From Pseudodesulfovibrio sp. S3 (lineage in GTDB: Bacteria > Desulfobacterota > Desulfovibrionia > Desulfovibrionales > Desulfovibrionaceae): DNA of 64,000 nt. The notes below the pieces were generated by a model, which saw only the letters and a program-made list of their open reading frames with translations, had not been told where the DNA came from and did not search any database. Below, in pieces: positions 15,486 to 24,501 of the stretch. Location: contig NZ_QTZO01000002.1 in assembly GCF_004025585.1 (NCBI RefSeq), forward strand, positions 310,001 to 374,000, read 5' to 3'. A program made the translations under genes and the position numbers. How positions within the stretch are numbered: position 1 is the first letter of the stretch; the number at the start of each line of letters is the position of its first letter.

Positions 15486-17969
15486 ATGTCTCTTGATTTT
15501 GGCAAACTACAGAACGACATCGCCAGTGGAAATGTTCTTGAACCACGTAAAATTTTTACAACGCTCCAAAGAGATCCCCGTTTCAGAAGGCCATCTGACG
15601 AACAAGCTGAAGTCCTTGATGCTTGGTTTGCCCAAAGGCCTCAAGCCGACACGACAATAAAAATGAATACCGGGGCAGGCAAAACATTGGTTGGCCTGCT
15701 TGCCCTCCAAAGCTCCCTTAACGAGGGGATACTGCCAGCAGCTTATGTTACACCTGACAACTATCTCCTTGATCAAGTAATAGCAGAGGCCAACACACTT
15801 GGAATTCAGACAGTCAAAGACCCCAGAGACCCCAAGTACCTTTCAGGCCAAGCGATTTTAGTCGTCAATATATACAAAATCATAAACGGAAAATCCGTAT
15901 TTGGTGTTTCCCACGAGGGCATCAAAATTCCAATTGGAGCCATGGTTATTGATGACGCTCACGCCTGTCTCTCTACAGTTGCCACTCAGTTTTCAATGGA
16001 GGTCAAGGCTGACCACGAGCTGTACAAGTACCTGTATAATATTTTCCAAACATCACTGAGACAGCAATCTTTAGCCAAGGAAGTCGAATTGGCTGAAGGT
16101 GCTAGCCACATAGTCTCATCAGTTCCGTTTTGGTCATGGATTGAACATCAGCCTGAGGTTGTTAAGGCGATAGTATCACATAAAGACGACGAAGATATTA
16201 TGTTTAGGTGGCCCCTCTTGAGCGAAGTTCTTGAGCTTTGCCAATGCGTTTTTTCGGGGACAAAGCTTGAAATTACCCCAAGATGTATTCCTATCGACGC
16301 AATCCCAGCCTTTTCAAGAGCCAAACGCCGTATCTACATGACCGCCACTCTTGCCGATGATGGGATACTTATCTCCCACTTTGGAGCCGACGCCTCAGCA
16401 ATTCTATCACCGATCACCCCCAAAGGAGCAGGCGACATTGGCGACAGGATGATTTTAGCTCCACAAGAAATCAACCCTCAAATCACAGACGAAGAAGTCA
16501 AGCAACTTGTCTCCAATATCGCACAAACTCAAAACGTTGCGGTCATTGTTCCATCGCATACCAGAGCGGGATTTTGGCAAGATGTGTCACACCAAATTCT
16601 AGACAAAACCAACATTGCCACAGGCGTAGCTAACATGAGGGCGGGACTTGTAGGACTTACAGTTTTCATCAACAAATACGATGGTGTGGACCTTCCTGGG
16701 AACGCATGTAGATTGCTCGTAATTGATGGACTACCAGAGGTCTACACACTAGCTGAACGTTTAGAGATGGCGTTACTGGATGGTACCGAAGTCCAACTTC
16801 TCAATCAGATTCAAAGAATTGAACAGGGAATGGGAAGAGGAGTTCGCTCAAGTGAAGATTATTGCTGTATAGTATTACTCGGTGGTCGTCTTACTCAGCG
16901 AATTCATCTTAAGGCAGCTAGAGACAAATTCTCCCCAGCAACCTTAGCACAAATAGACCTCGGGAAAGCGGTCACAGAACAGCTTCGAGGAAAGCCACTG
17001 AACGAAATAGCCCCGACCCTCAACTATTGCCTTAGTCAAGATTCCCAATGGCTCAATGCCAGCCGAAGCGCGCTAGTGAATGCCCCCGAAAGAGAGACCC
17101 CATACATCAATCCCTACGTTGTTAAAATCCGTGAAGCATTTGAGGCTGCAAGAGACCAAAGATATGATGTCGCCTGTGGGCATATACAAGATGCGGCAAA
17201 CCAAGCAGCAGAGCCAATCACTAGAGGTTATTTGCTTCAGATTTTAGCAAGCTATCAGCACAAGATATCACCTGCTCAAGCACAAGAAACGCTTTTAACT
17301 GCTCGTAAATTAAACCGGCAAGTGCTTACCCCCCTTAGCGGCGTCCAGTACTCTAAACTGCTGGCTCCAGCCCAAGGACAAGCTGCTACGGCGATTCAGT
17401 ATATGAGTAAATTTGAGAATTCAAATGACTTAATCATCTTCATAAACAGCATTCTTGAAGAATTAGCATGGGACCCTCAAAGAACAAATCGCTTCGAAAA
17501 TGCCTTGCAGGAAATAGGTCACCTACTAGGCTTCGGTTCACAAAGACCAGAACTTGAAATAGGGGATGGTCCCGACAATTTGTGGGCTATTGGACAGGGA
17601 GATTATCTGGTTATTGAGTGCAAAAGTGGAGCAACCTCAGGCATCATCTCCAAGAAGAATTGCAACCAGCTTCTAGGGTCAATATCATGGTTCAAAACTA
17701 GGTATGCAAATGAAAGTGCAACACCTGTCATGGTCCACCCCCGCAATCATTTCGATCATTATTCTGCTCCTACTCCAGATTTTCGAATAATCGATGAGAA
17801 CTGCCTTGAAAGATTAAAGACAAACATCTCCCTTCTAGGGACTTCAATCTCTAGCAATGCCTGCATGGGAAGCCCTCAAGGACTGGCCGAGTTACTCACT
17901 CATTTCAAGTTCACAAGGGAGTCTTTTATCGCCAGCTACACAACCGGCTACACCGTAGACAAATCCTAA
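15486..17969 (+). CDS. XPD/DinG-like helicase fused to PD-(D/E)XK-like nuclease
   Basis: 827 residues; ribosome binding site GAGG. Walker A NTGAGKTL (61-68), Walker B DDAH (156-159), MTATL (285-289), GVDLPGNACRLLVIDGLP (about 400-417) and QGMGRGVRS (447-455) define a superfamily 2 helicase of XPD/DinG type; the four Fe-S cysteines of XPD are not evident. Around residues 690-715, GDGPDNLW then DYLVIECKSG gives the D...ExK spacing of a PD-(D/E)XK nuclease. Such helicase-nuclease fusions are typical of anti-phage or restriction systems. It is directly downstream of the TIR gene, probably in one operon. Confidence 0.8.
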   Translation: MSLDFGKLQNDIASGNVLEPRKIFTTLQRDPRFRRPSDEQAEVLDAWFAQRPQADTTIKMNTGAGKTLVGLLALQSSLNEGILPAAYVTPDNYLLDQVIAEANTLGIQTVKDPRDPKYLSGQAILVVNIYKIINGKSVFGVSHEGIKIPIGAMVIDDAHACLSTVATQFSMEVKADHELYKYLYNIFQTSLRQQSLAKEVELAEGASHIVSSVPFWSWIEHQPEVVKAIVSHKDDEDIMFRWPLLSEVLELCQCVFSGTKLEITPRCIPIDAIPAFSRAKRRIYMTATLADDGILISHFGADASAILSPITPKGAGDIGDRMILAPQEINPQITDEEVKQLVSNIAQTQNVAVIVPSHTRAGFWQDVSHQILDKTNIATGVANMRAGLVGLTVFINKYDGVDLPGNACRLLVIDGLPEVYTLAERLEMALLDGTEVQLLNQIQRIEQGMGRGVRSSEDYCCIVLLGGRLTQRIHLKAARDKFSPATLAQIDLGKAVTEQLRGKPLNEIAPTLNYCLSQDSQWLNASRSALVNAPERETPYINPYVVKIREAFEAARDQRYDVACGHIQDAANQAAEPITRGYLLQILASYQHKISPAQAQETLLTARKLNRQVLTPLSGVQYSKLLAPAQGQAATAIQYMSKFENSNDLIIFINSILEELAWDPQRTNRFENALQEIGHLLGFGSQRPELEIGDGPDNLWAIGQGDYLVIECKSGATSGIISKKNCNQLLGSISWFKTRYANESATPVMVHPRNHFDHYSAPTPDFRIIDENCLERLKTNISLLGTSISSNACMGSPQGLAELLTHFKFTRESFIASYTTGYTVDKS

Positions 17970-18075
17970 CACATATTGGGGCCATAGTTTGGCCCCCATT
18001 TTTTCTGCCAAAGCAAGTGAAAACCTTAAGCGCCCAGTGGCAACACTTCCCGTATACTCATGAACGAGGTGCGAA

Positions 18076-19803
18076 ATGCTTCAAATTATTTCAGGTAAGT
18101 TCTATACAAACGATGATCGGTACAAGCATGACGGGAAAGGTATTTTGTTTTCCAATTACTCATGCGTGGGACCTATCGAAACATGTATTGCGACCCTTGA
18201 ACCTGTTGGAACCTACGGTTCAAGTTCGTCATATGTCGTAAGTTATATCAACCAACTCGAAAAACACTCTCCTCCTCAAGCAGGCACACTTGTTCGGACT
18301 GGGGATTCTGAAATCGTTGAACAATTCATGTACCTCTGCAACCTCTATTTCAGAAGCTTCTTCCACAAAGACAAAGCTACTGTCTGGATGCATTGCCGAG
18401 AACACAAAGACGATTCTTCAGATCAAAATGTTCCGTCCCACTTTGTTCCTCGAATTTTTGATAGGCAAATTAATGGCACAAACGATGAGGCCGAGGGCTT
18501 TATTGAATTCATCGACCGGGTAATAGGTCTGCCGCGAGAAGACTACCTTTTGATCATGGATGCCATAAGAAATTACTCCTCAGCAATCCAAGCTATAAAT
18601 AGCAACATCGACCTAGCATACTCACAGATGATTTACTCGCTTGAATCTTTAGCTCAACGATCAGACAACTATGTCCCGATATGGGCCGACTACCCTGAGA
18701 ACCCACGAAAACGAGTTGATAAGATATTGTCAATGGTCAACGAAGATACGGCAGGGGACATACAAGAGGCGCTATTAAAGGATGCGAATCTAAAGGCTAG
18801 AAAAAGGTTTATCGAATTTATTCTCGACAACGTCAGCGATTCATATTTTATCGAACAAGCCCCGCAAGGATACGGTGCCGTTCGAAAAAACGAACTTAAA
18901 AGAGCGTTGAGCAATGCTTACACAATGAGGTCAAAATTTGTTCACGAGCTAAAACCAATACAAGACCAGCTTCGACATCCTCGTCTGTCCGAAGGAGATG
19001 TCTTTAGGTATTCAAAAGAACCATATTTTAGCATAGCTGGATTAATACGACTTTTCCGTCATGTTGCTTTGAATTTGATTGAAAGCAGGCCACAAATTGA
19101 ACACGAAGAGATAAACTGGAGAAAGGACTTACCGGGAATCGTTCATATGGAAATGGCTCCAGAGTATTGGATTTGGAAAACAGAAAATATAAATTGCAAT
19201 ACCATAGCCCAAAAACTCACAGGCTTTCTTTCACATTTAGAAACACTTTTTTCATCATCTAAACCAATTACTGATTTACGTCCCCTATTAAATGAGTACG
19301 AAAAGAAGTTGGACAAATCTGACTGCGATTCACAGAAAGCCATGCTCACAACCTACTTTCTTTACAACAACATCGTGAACGAAGACGGAAAATCCGACAA
19401 CCACAAAGAAATATTAAAAAAATACGACGATTCCTTCGATGATTGTTGTATAGAATCAATGGTTGTCAGAATGATACTTAACGCCCCATGGCCGTGGCAT
19501 GTCGACGAATGTGTTGGCTGCTGGAACGAATACCAACAAAAGAAATACTGGAAAGGGAAGATACAAGTACCCCAGCGAATGACTATTGGCATTCTTGTTA
19601 CGATTGCAGCAAAATTTCTAGAAAATGGGCATAAGGATAGTTTCAAAGAATGGATGTCGGAAGCTGTACTTGAAGCAGCGGGAAAGCAGGAAATTCAAAA
19701 AACAATTCAACAAGCTATCGATAAGGATACAAGTCTTGCAGGAATTAGGCTAATCGTCCCAGATCAAGCAAGCTCTAAGGACTCTGACGAGAAAGGACAA
19801 TAA
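18076..19803 (+). CDS. HEPN-motif protein (575 aa)
   Basis: ATG 18076 follows CGAGGTGCGAA. Residues about 175-310 are helical and contain YSLESLAQRS followed by RSKFVHEL (R285, H290), the R-x4-H motif of HEPN RNases, as in Apea-like HEPN proteins. The N-terminal 150 residues are beta-rich and may be the sensor. The C-terminal third has cysteines (DDCCIESM, DECVGCWNEYQQ). It follows the helicase-nuclease by about 105 bases on the same strand. I infer an abortive or RNA-cleaving effector. Confidence 0.7.
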   Translation: MLQIISGKFYTNDDRYKHDGKGILFSNYSCVGPIETCIATLEPVGTYGSSSSYVVSYINQLEKHSPPQAGTLVRTGDSEIVEQFMYLCNLYFRSFFHKDKATVWMHCREHKDDSSDQNVPSHFVPRIFDRQINGTNDEAEGFIEFIDRVIGLPREDYLLIMDAIRNYSSAIQAINSNIDLAYSQMIYSLESLAQRSDNYVPIWADYPENPRKRVDKILSMVNEDTAGDIQEALLKDANLKARKRFIEFILDNVSDSYFIEQAPQGYGAVRKNELKRALSNAYTMRSKFVHELKPIQDQLRHPRLSEGDVFRYSKEPYFSIAGLIRLFRHVALNLIESRPQIEHEEINWRKDLPGIVHMEMAPEYWIWKTENINCNTIAQKLTGFLSHLETLFSSSKPITDLRPLLNEYEKKLDKSDCDSQKAMLTTYFLYNNIVNEDGKSDNHKEILKKYDDSFDDCCIESMVVRMILNAPWPWHVDECVGCWNEYQQKKYWKGKIQVPQRMTIGILVTIAAKFLENGHKDSFKEWMSEAVLEAAGKQEIQKTIQQAIDKDTSLAGIRLIVPDQASSKDSDEKGQ

Positions 19804-19838
19804 GCCCCTTACGGGCGACGGACAAATTATCCCCCCGT

Positions 19839-19917
19839 TATCATTTGTATATTTTTGTATATTTCACGAAAGAAGGCCTAGAAAAAAACCTTTTAAGCCT
19901 TTAGAATAATAGGTGGA
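19839..19917 (+). repeat. imperfect copy of the tRNA-Ala 3' flank (attachment-site-like)
   Basis: TATCATTTGTATATTTTTGT and the following sequence, including a decayed terminator stem and a final GGTGGA, aligns over about 80 bases with 22372-22453, the region running into the 3' end of tRNA-Ala. Both copies are in the same orientation, about 2.5 kb apart. This fits a duplicated att site left by integration at the tRNA. Confidence 0.7.
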
Positions 19918-19950
19918 AACAACCATTCTTTTGCCTGACAGAAACCTATT

Positions 19951-20481
19951 TCACGACTTCTCTGCTCCATCTATCAACCGTAGCATATCCCTCACAGCAA
20001 ACACACAGCCATCAATGTCTTTGCCGCTATAGGGTGTTTCGTTGAGTAACCCCGTAATCCATTGAATCTCACCACTCGCCCTCGGCAAATGACAAAGACG
20101 ATTTTTCAGCATGTACTCCATGTTAAACTTCATGTCGTTCATCGTTCCAAGCACACTGCGGCTATAGGTCTTGCCATAAGAGAACGGGCCAAGCAGCAAC
20201 TTGGCTTGAGCTATTTGCGCTGATGTTGCCCCAATGCCCTGAAGAGCTATCTCGAAGTGCTCTATGAACACCTTGTCGAAGTTCGTGAAGTCCTTCTTGA
20301 CCAATCCGGGCATGAACACGGCAAACCGGGTTTCATCATTGACCAGAAGAACGGATTTCCTGCGAAATAATCTGAAGATGTTGCCATGCCAGCCTTGTAG
20401 CCCACGTTTATCAGCGGACTCTAGGATTTGTGCAGGCTTGATCTCGGCCAAAAGCTTCTGAGTACATCCAATGTAAGGCAT
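19951..20481 (-). CDS. DUF6933 protein
   Basis: I chose ATG 20479-20481 (MPYIGCTQKLLAEIKP) because this matches the usual family N-terminus, a CTxKLL motif; longer starts exist at 20493 and 20520. Further family-type features are WHGNIFRLFRRKSVLLVND, TRFAVFMPGLVKKDF and RSVLGTMNDMKFNMEYML. Length 176 residues is normal. The function of the family is not established. It lies between the att-like repeat and the transposase stub. Confidence 0.75.
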   Translation of the reverse strand: MPYIGCTQKLLAEIKPAQILESADKRGLQGWHGNIFRLFRRKSVLLVNDETRFAVFMPGLVKKDFTNFDKVFIEHFEIALQGIGATSAQIAQAKLLLGPFSYGKTYSRSVLGTMNDMKFNMEYMLKNRLCHLPRASGEIQWITGLLNETPYSGKDIDGCVFAVRDMLRLIDGAEKS

Positions 20482-20523
20482 TGCTGATCTCATCTCGTTA
20501 AGAGGTAAAAGAGTCCTCACTCA

Positions 20524-20562
20524 GATAGCCACAATCGAACTCAGGATCAACTCAGATGAATT
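20524..20562 (+). repeat. second copy of a 39-bp imperfect repeat
   Basis: ATAGCCACAATCGAACTCAG and following matches 31 of 39 positions at about 12545-12583, in the same orientation. Each copy contains a short internal tandem (AACACAG or AACTCAG twice, 11 bases apart). The two copies bracket the 410-aa/TIR/helicase/HEPN/DUF6933 block. Confidence 0.5.
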
Positions 20563-20574
20563 CTTTAGGATAAT

Positions 20575-20811
20575 ATGGTGGGTTATAAATTGGTATGGTG
20601 TCCACCTAATTCAGGACCAACCAAAGAAACAAACAACAAGATCAAAACGCTGAAACGGCAGGCCTACGACTATTGGGACACCGAGTTCTTCAAGCTCAGA
20701 ATCATGGGCATCCATGAATCGAAGTACGCTCGAACCGGAAGAACCTTTTTTAAACGGCTTCAGACAATTACTGGCACTGATATGCGACCCAAGAAACCCG
20801 GTCTGAAATAG
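20575..20811 (+). pseudogene. C-terminal stub of an ISL3-type transposase
   Basis: NNKIKTLKRQAYDYWDTEFF and KLRIMGIHESKYARTG match the very conserved C-terminal end of ISL3-family transposases. Only about 75 residues remain. A start codon is present but no catalytic DDE region. It is flanked by a near-perfect direct repeat GGTATGGTGTCC at about 20594 and 20812, suggesting deletion of the IS body. Confidence 0.75.
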
Positions 20812-20857
20812 GTATGGTGTCCCCCTAACCATACATAAAACTCATTGGCTGTTAGAA

Positions 20858-22237
20858 TCATTTTTTTGTCTTCAATTCAACCTTGTCAATATAGTGAATT
20901 TTGTCAGCATAATACTGAATTATTTCGACGTCATGATTATTGTAAATGGTAAACCTATCGTCACCATCCTTTTTATACCGAATTTCAGCATTTCCTTTAA
21001 GAATATATTTCAACCGTGCACCATCCGGAGTTACTTTGAAATTCGGAACATTTTTAATCGCAAAATCCTTCAGATACTTTGAACGAGGTATATCCCCAAG
21101 CAAATTCCCATCGAGGTATAAGCTAAACTCATCATTGATGTATTTTTGAGCAATACCTCGTCCAGTTTCAGTCCCACTTTTCCGCAAAAAATCGTTAAAT
21201 TCTATGCAGGCTTTGCCCGAGCAATCGACACCGCCAAAATCCCAGCACTTATTTCCTCCTCGCAGGTAGTACAATTCTCCAACAGACATCTCTTGGTATA
21301 AACCAGCAGAAATGCAACCGTCCCCTAGGCATCCTTCTACTGAACCAGGAACCCATTGATGCAACGCCCCGGCAGCAAAGAGGGCTTTGTCCTTCTTGGC
21401 AAAAGGCTTTGAATCAATATAATCTGAAAAGGCAAGAAGCACTGGGCGTATTGCTTGTTGAGAATCTGTTACCATAGACTCCGTGGCGGCCTCTCGAATT
21501 GCCTTGATCCAAGCAGTGCTATCGCTGAGAAAGTCCAATTCCATCGCGGCATCAAAATTAAAGTCTTCGAGGTGGGCTTCTACTGGCTTAATCTCAATTG
21601 TCATAAGCTGTTTGGGCTCTCCCTCAAAGTTTGTTGTCACTCTATATTCTTGATGGGTGATTTCTACCCACCCAATGTTGGCATGAATCTTATCCGATGA
21701 ATTTTCCGGAGGAATTACCGAACTAATCAAGTCTAAACCTATTCCAATATAATTCAGTACTCCCGGATCTAACAACCTGGCTTGCTCTTGTGCTTTGGCA
21801 AAGATCGTTTTTGCCCATGCTGAATTCTTATCGCCTTCCCATGCTCTGAACGTAATATCTATGACCAGCGGTTCATTGACAGGATACTTCAATTTGTTAA
21901 AAAGAACATACTTAGTACCTGGATCAAATGTTTCGTAATCATAATTTTTCGAACTTGTTCGCGTAAGAGAAAAAGGAGTCACATGAACGCTGTGATCTCC
22001 CATAGACAGCTTTAACGTACAAAGTACATAATCAGGCCGATTGTTGAACATTTTTTCAATGGTCGTTTTCTTTTGTATCGATGGAATCATCAAATCCTTT
22101 ACACTTATCTGCACATACTGATCATTTGAATTGTAACTGAACGCAGAGCCCGCCAAATGCCCCTCCATGTGGTTCTGAGAATATGCAGTAGTGCTGAATG
22201 CCAACAAAACACCGAGTGTCAACAGAATGTTACGCAT
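20858..22237 (-). CDS. secreted protein of unknown function (459 aa)
   Basis: MRNILLTLGVLLAFSTTAYS is a clear signal peptide; ATG preceded by CGGAGGTTCT. The mature protein is about 440 residues, acidic, with beta-rich and helical sections and three Cys pairs near residues 300-345 (EGCLGDGCISAG, NKCWDFGGVDCSGKACIEF) likely to form disulfides in the periplasm. No family recognised. It is the last island gene before the tRNA-Ala junction. Confidence 0.6.
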   Translation of the reverse strand: MRNILLTLGVLLAFSTTAYSQNHMEGHLAGSAFSYNSNDQYVQISVKDLMIPSIQKKTTIEKMFNNRPDYVLCTLKLSMGDHSVHVTPFSLTRTSSKNYDYETFDPGTKYVLFNKLKYPVNEPLVIDITFRAWEGDKNSAWAKTIFAKAQEQARLLDPGVLNYIGIGLDLISSVIPPENSSDKIHANIGWVEITHQEYRVTTNFEGEPKQLMTIEIKPVEAHLEDFNFDAAMELDFLSDSTAWIKAIREAATESMVTDSQQAIRPVLLAFSDYIDSKPFAKKDKALFAAGALHQWVPGSVEGCLGDGCISAGLYQEMSVGELYYLRGGNKCWDFGGVDCSGKACIEFNDFLRKSGTETGRGIAQKYINDEFSLYLDGNLLGDIPRSKYLKDFAIKNVPNFKVTPDGARLKYILKGNAEIRYKKDGDDRFTIYNNHDVEIIQYYADKIHYIDKVELKTKK

Positions 22238-22371
22238 AGAACCTCCGATGATTTGAATAGAATATTGCTATTCGCATACCACAACCATCAGTTCGTCTCA
22301 ATAGCGCTTCTTGAATTAGGGGGACATCACACCTCATTCGCCCATCCCCAAACAAATGTTCGCCCACCCGA

Positions 22372-22446
22372 TATCATTTGTATATTTTTTTGTATATTCC
22401 ACGAAAAAAGGCTTAGAAGGTTTTCCTTCTAAGCCTTTAAATTCAT

Positions 22447-22453
<7 letters not shown>
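22372..22453 (+). repeat. attachment-site-like sequence at the tRNA-Ala 3' end
   Basis: Same-orientation partner of 19839-19917, overlapping the tRNA terminator and the last tRNA bases (GGTGGA). Tyrosine recombinases commonly use tRNA 3' ends as attB, so this is the likely chromosomal border of the island. Confidence 0.7.
22401..22440 (-). terminator. terminator of tRNA-Ala
   Basis: Perfect 14-bp stem AAAGGCTTAGAAGG (22407-22420) / CCTTCTAAGCCTTT (22425-22438), TTTT loop, with an A-run at 22404-22409 that is a T-run on the transcribed minus strand. Confidence 0.9.
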
Positions 22454-22522
<69 letters not shown>

Positions 22523-22663
22523 ACGGCGTTGGGTGGAGGGTAATTATCCAAGGGCGCGGGCATTGTCAACTAAAAATCATTCGAAAGGATTGGGAGATGC
22601 GCATTGATTCGTGCCCGGTCTTGCAGTAAGGAAAACGGACGGTTGGAATTATCCGGAGAAAGC

Positions 22664-23662
22664 ATGGCCCAAGTCCTGAAACGAATTCTGATAAAGCTCC
22701 TTTGGGTGGGCGTGGTGTTTCTGGGCATCACGGTCATCAGCTTCTGGGTCATTCATCTGGCGCCGGGGTCGCCCACAGACCTCCAGACCACGCTCAACCC
22801 GGATGTGGGCATGGAGGCCCGGCTCCAGCTCGAACAACTCTATGGGCTGGACCAGCCCCTGCACATCCAATACGCCAATTGGATCAAACGGCTCGTGCTG
22901 CTCGACTTCGGCCAGTCCATGTCCGGCGATCACCGGCCCGTCTGGGACAAGATCAAGGAACGGCTGCCGCTGACCTTCGGCATGAACGTGGCCTCCATGA
23001 TCCTGACGCTGCTCATCGCCATACCCGTCGGTGTGGCTGCGGCCTGGTGGCGGGGCGGAACCTTCGACAAGATATCCACCATCATCGTATTCATCGGCTT
23101 TGCCATGCCCGGCTTCTGGCTGGCCTTGCTGCTCATGCTCTGGCTCGGCATCAGTTGGCCCATCCTGCCCATCTCGGGCCTGACATCCATGGGCTACGAC
23201 TCCATGTCGCCCCTCGGGAAAATATGGGATGTGACCCGGCATCTCATCCTTCCGGTCTTCATTTACACCTCGGGTTCCTGGGCTGGCATGTCCCGCTTCA
23301 TGCGTTCCAGCATGCTCGAAGTGCTTCGCCAGGACTACATCATGACCGCCCGCGCCAAGGGGCTGTCCAGCCGGGTGGTGCTCTTCAAGCACGCCCTGCG
23401 CAATGCACTCATGCCCGTCATCACCATCCTCGGCCTTTCGGTTCCGTCCCTTATCGGCGGCTCGGTCATCATCGAATCCATCTTTGCCCTGCCCGGCCTG
23501 GGCCAGCTCTTTTATCAGGCGGTCATGTCCAGGGATTATCCGCTGATCATGGGCAGCCTCGTGCTCGGCGCCGTCCTGACGCTCATCGGCAATCTGCTGG
23601 CGGACGTGGGCTACGGCCTGGCCGACCCGCGCATCCGCATAGGCCAGGGGAGGGAACGGTGA
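22664..23662 (+). CDS. ABC transporter permease, DppB/OppB type
   Basis: ATG 22664 (MAQVLKRILIKLLWVG) follows CCGGAGAAAGC; 332 residues. Six hydrophobic segments, starting with FLGITVISFWVIHLAPGSP, and the permease EAA loop LRQDYIMTARAKGLSSRVVL. It forms the inner-membrane channel with the next gene for uptake of dipeptides, oligopeptides or nickel; substrate cannot be told. Substrate-binding and ATPase genes are not seen after it in this window, which is unusual for the family. The stop overlaps the next start by GTGA. Confidence 0.92.
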   Translation: MAQVLKRILIKLLWVGVVFLGITVISFWVIHLAPGSPTDLQTTLNPDVGMEARLQLEQLYGLDQPLHIQYANWIKRLVLLDFGQSMSGDHRPVWDKIKERLPLTFGMNVASMILTLLIAIPVGVAAAWWRGGTFDKISTIIVFIGFAMPGFWLALLLMLWLGISWPILPISGLTSMGYDSMSPLGKIWDVTRHLILPVFIYTSGSWAGMSRFMRSSMLEVLRQDYIMTARAKGLSSRVVLFKHALRNALMPVITILGLSVPSLIGGSVIIESIFALPGLGQLFYQAVMSRDYPLIMGSLVLGAVLTLIGNLLADVGYGLADPRIRIGQGRER

Positions 23663-24501
23663 AACACAAACCACTGAAACGCCGATCCCCGTGGGTACGC
23701 CACTCCCTGCTCGCCATAGGCGGCCTGATCGTGGGAATCATGTCCCTGGCCGCGGTCTTTGCACCGCTCATCGCCCCGTTCGATCCCAATGTGATCAACG
23801 TGGACGCCCTGCTTCTGCCGCCGTCAGCCACCCATCTCATGGGCACGGACGCGCTTGGACGCGACGTATTCTCGCGCATCCTCTTCGGCGGAAGGGTTTC
23901 ACTGTGGGTCGGGTTCGTGGCCGTGGGCATCGCCACTTCCATCGGTCTGGTGCTGGGCCTGATTGCCGGCTACTTCGGCAGGTGGGTGGACGAAATCATC
24001 ATGCGCGGCGTGGATGTCATGCTCTGTTTTCCGTCGTTCTTCCTGATCCTGGCAGTCATCACATTTCTTGAGCCGAGCCTGACCAACATCATGATCGTCA
24101 TCGGCCTGACCGGCTGGATGGGTGTATCCCGGCTGGTCCGCGCCGAAACCCTGACCCTCCGCGAACGCGATTTCGTCATGGCCGCCCGCGCCGCCGGGGC
24201 AGGCTCGGTCCGCATCATCTTCCGCCACATCATGCCCAATGCTGTGGGACCGGTGCTCGTGTCCGCCACACTGGGCGTGGCCGGGGCCATCCTGACCGAA
24301 TCCTCGCTCTCCTTCCTCGGCCTGGGCGTACAGCCGCCCGACGCCTCCTGGGGCAACATCCTCATGGAAGGCAAGGAAGTCCTCGGCATTGCATGGTGGC
24401 TCTCCGTATTTCCGGGGTTGGCCATCCTGGTCACCGTGCTCGGCTACAACCTGCTCGGCGAATCCCTGCGCGACCTGCTCGATCCGAGACTGAAGCAGTG
24501 A
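23659..24501 (+). CDS. ABC transporter permease, DppC/OppC type
   Basis: GTG 23659 overlaps the previous stop (GTGA), giving 280 residues. N-terminal TM, then PSATHLMGTDALGRDVFSRI, the signature GTDxxGRD of DppC-type permeases, and the EAA loop RERDFVMAARAAGAGSVRII. Partner of the DppB-type protein in a peptide/nickel-type importer. Translationally coupled at both ends: its stop overlaps the GNAT start, again as GTGA. Confidence 0.92.
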   Translation: MKHKPLKRRSPWVRHSLLAIGGLIVGIMSLAAVFAPLIAPFDPNVINVDALLLPPSATHLMGTDALGRDVFSRILFGGRVSLWVGFVAVGIATSIGLVLGLIAGYFGRWVDEIIMRGVDVMLCFPSFFLILAVITFLEPSLTNIMIVIGLTGWMGVSRLVRAETLTLRERDFVMAARAAGAGSVRIIFRHIMPNAVGPVLVSATLGVAGAILTESSLSFLGLGVQPPDASWGNILMEGKEVLGIAWWLSVFPGLAILVTVLGYNLLGESLRDLLDPRLKQ

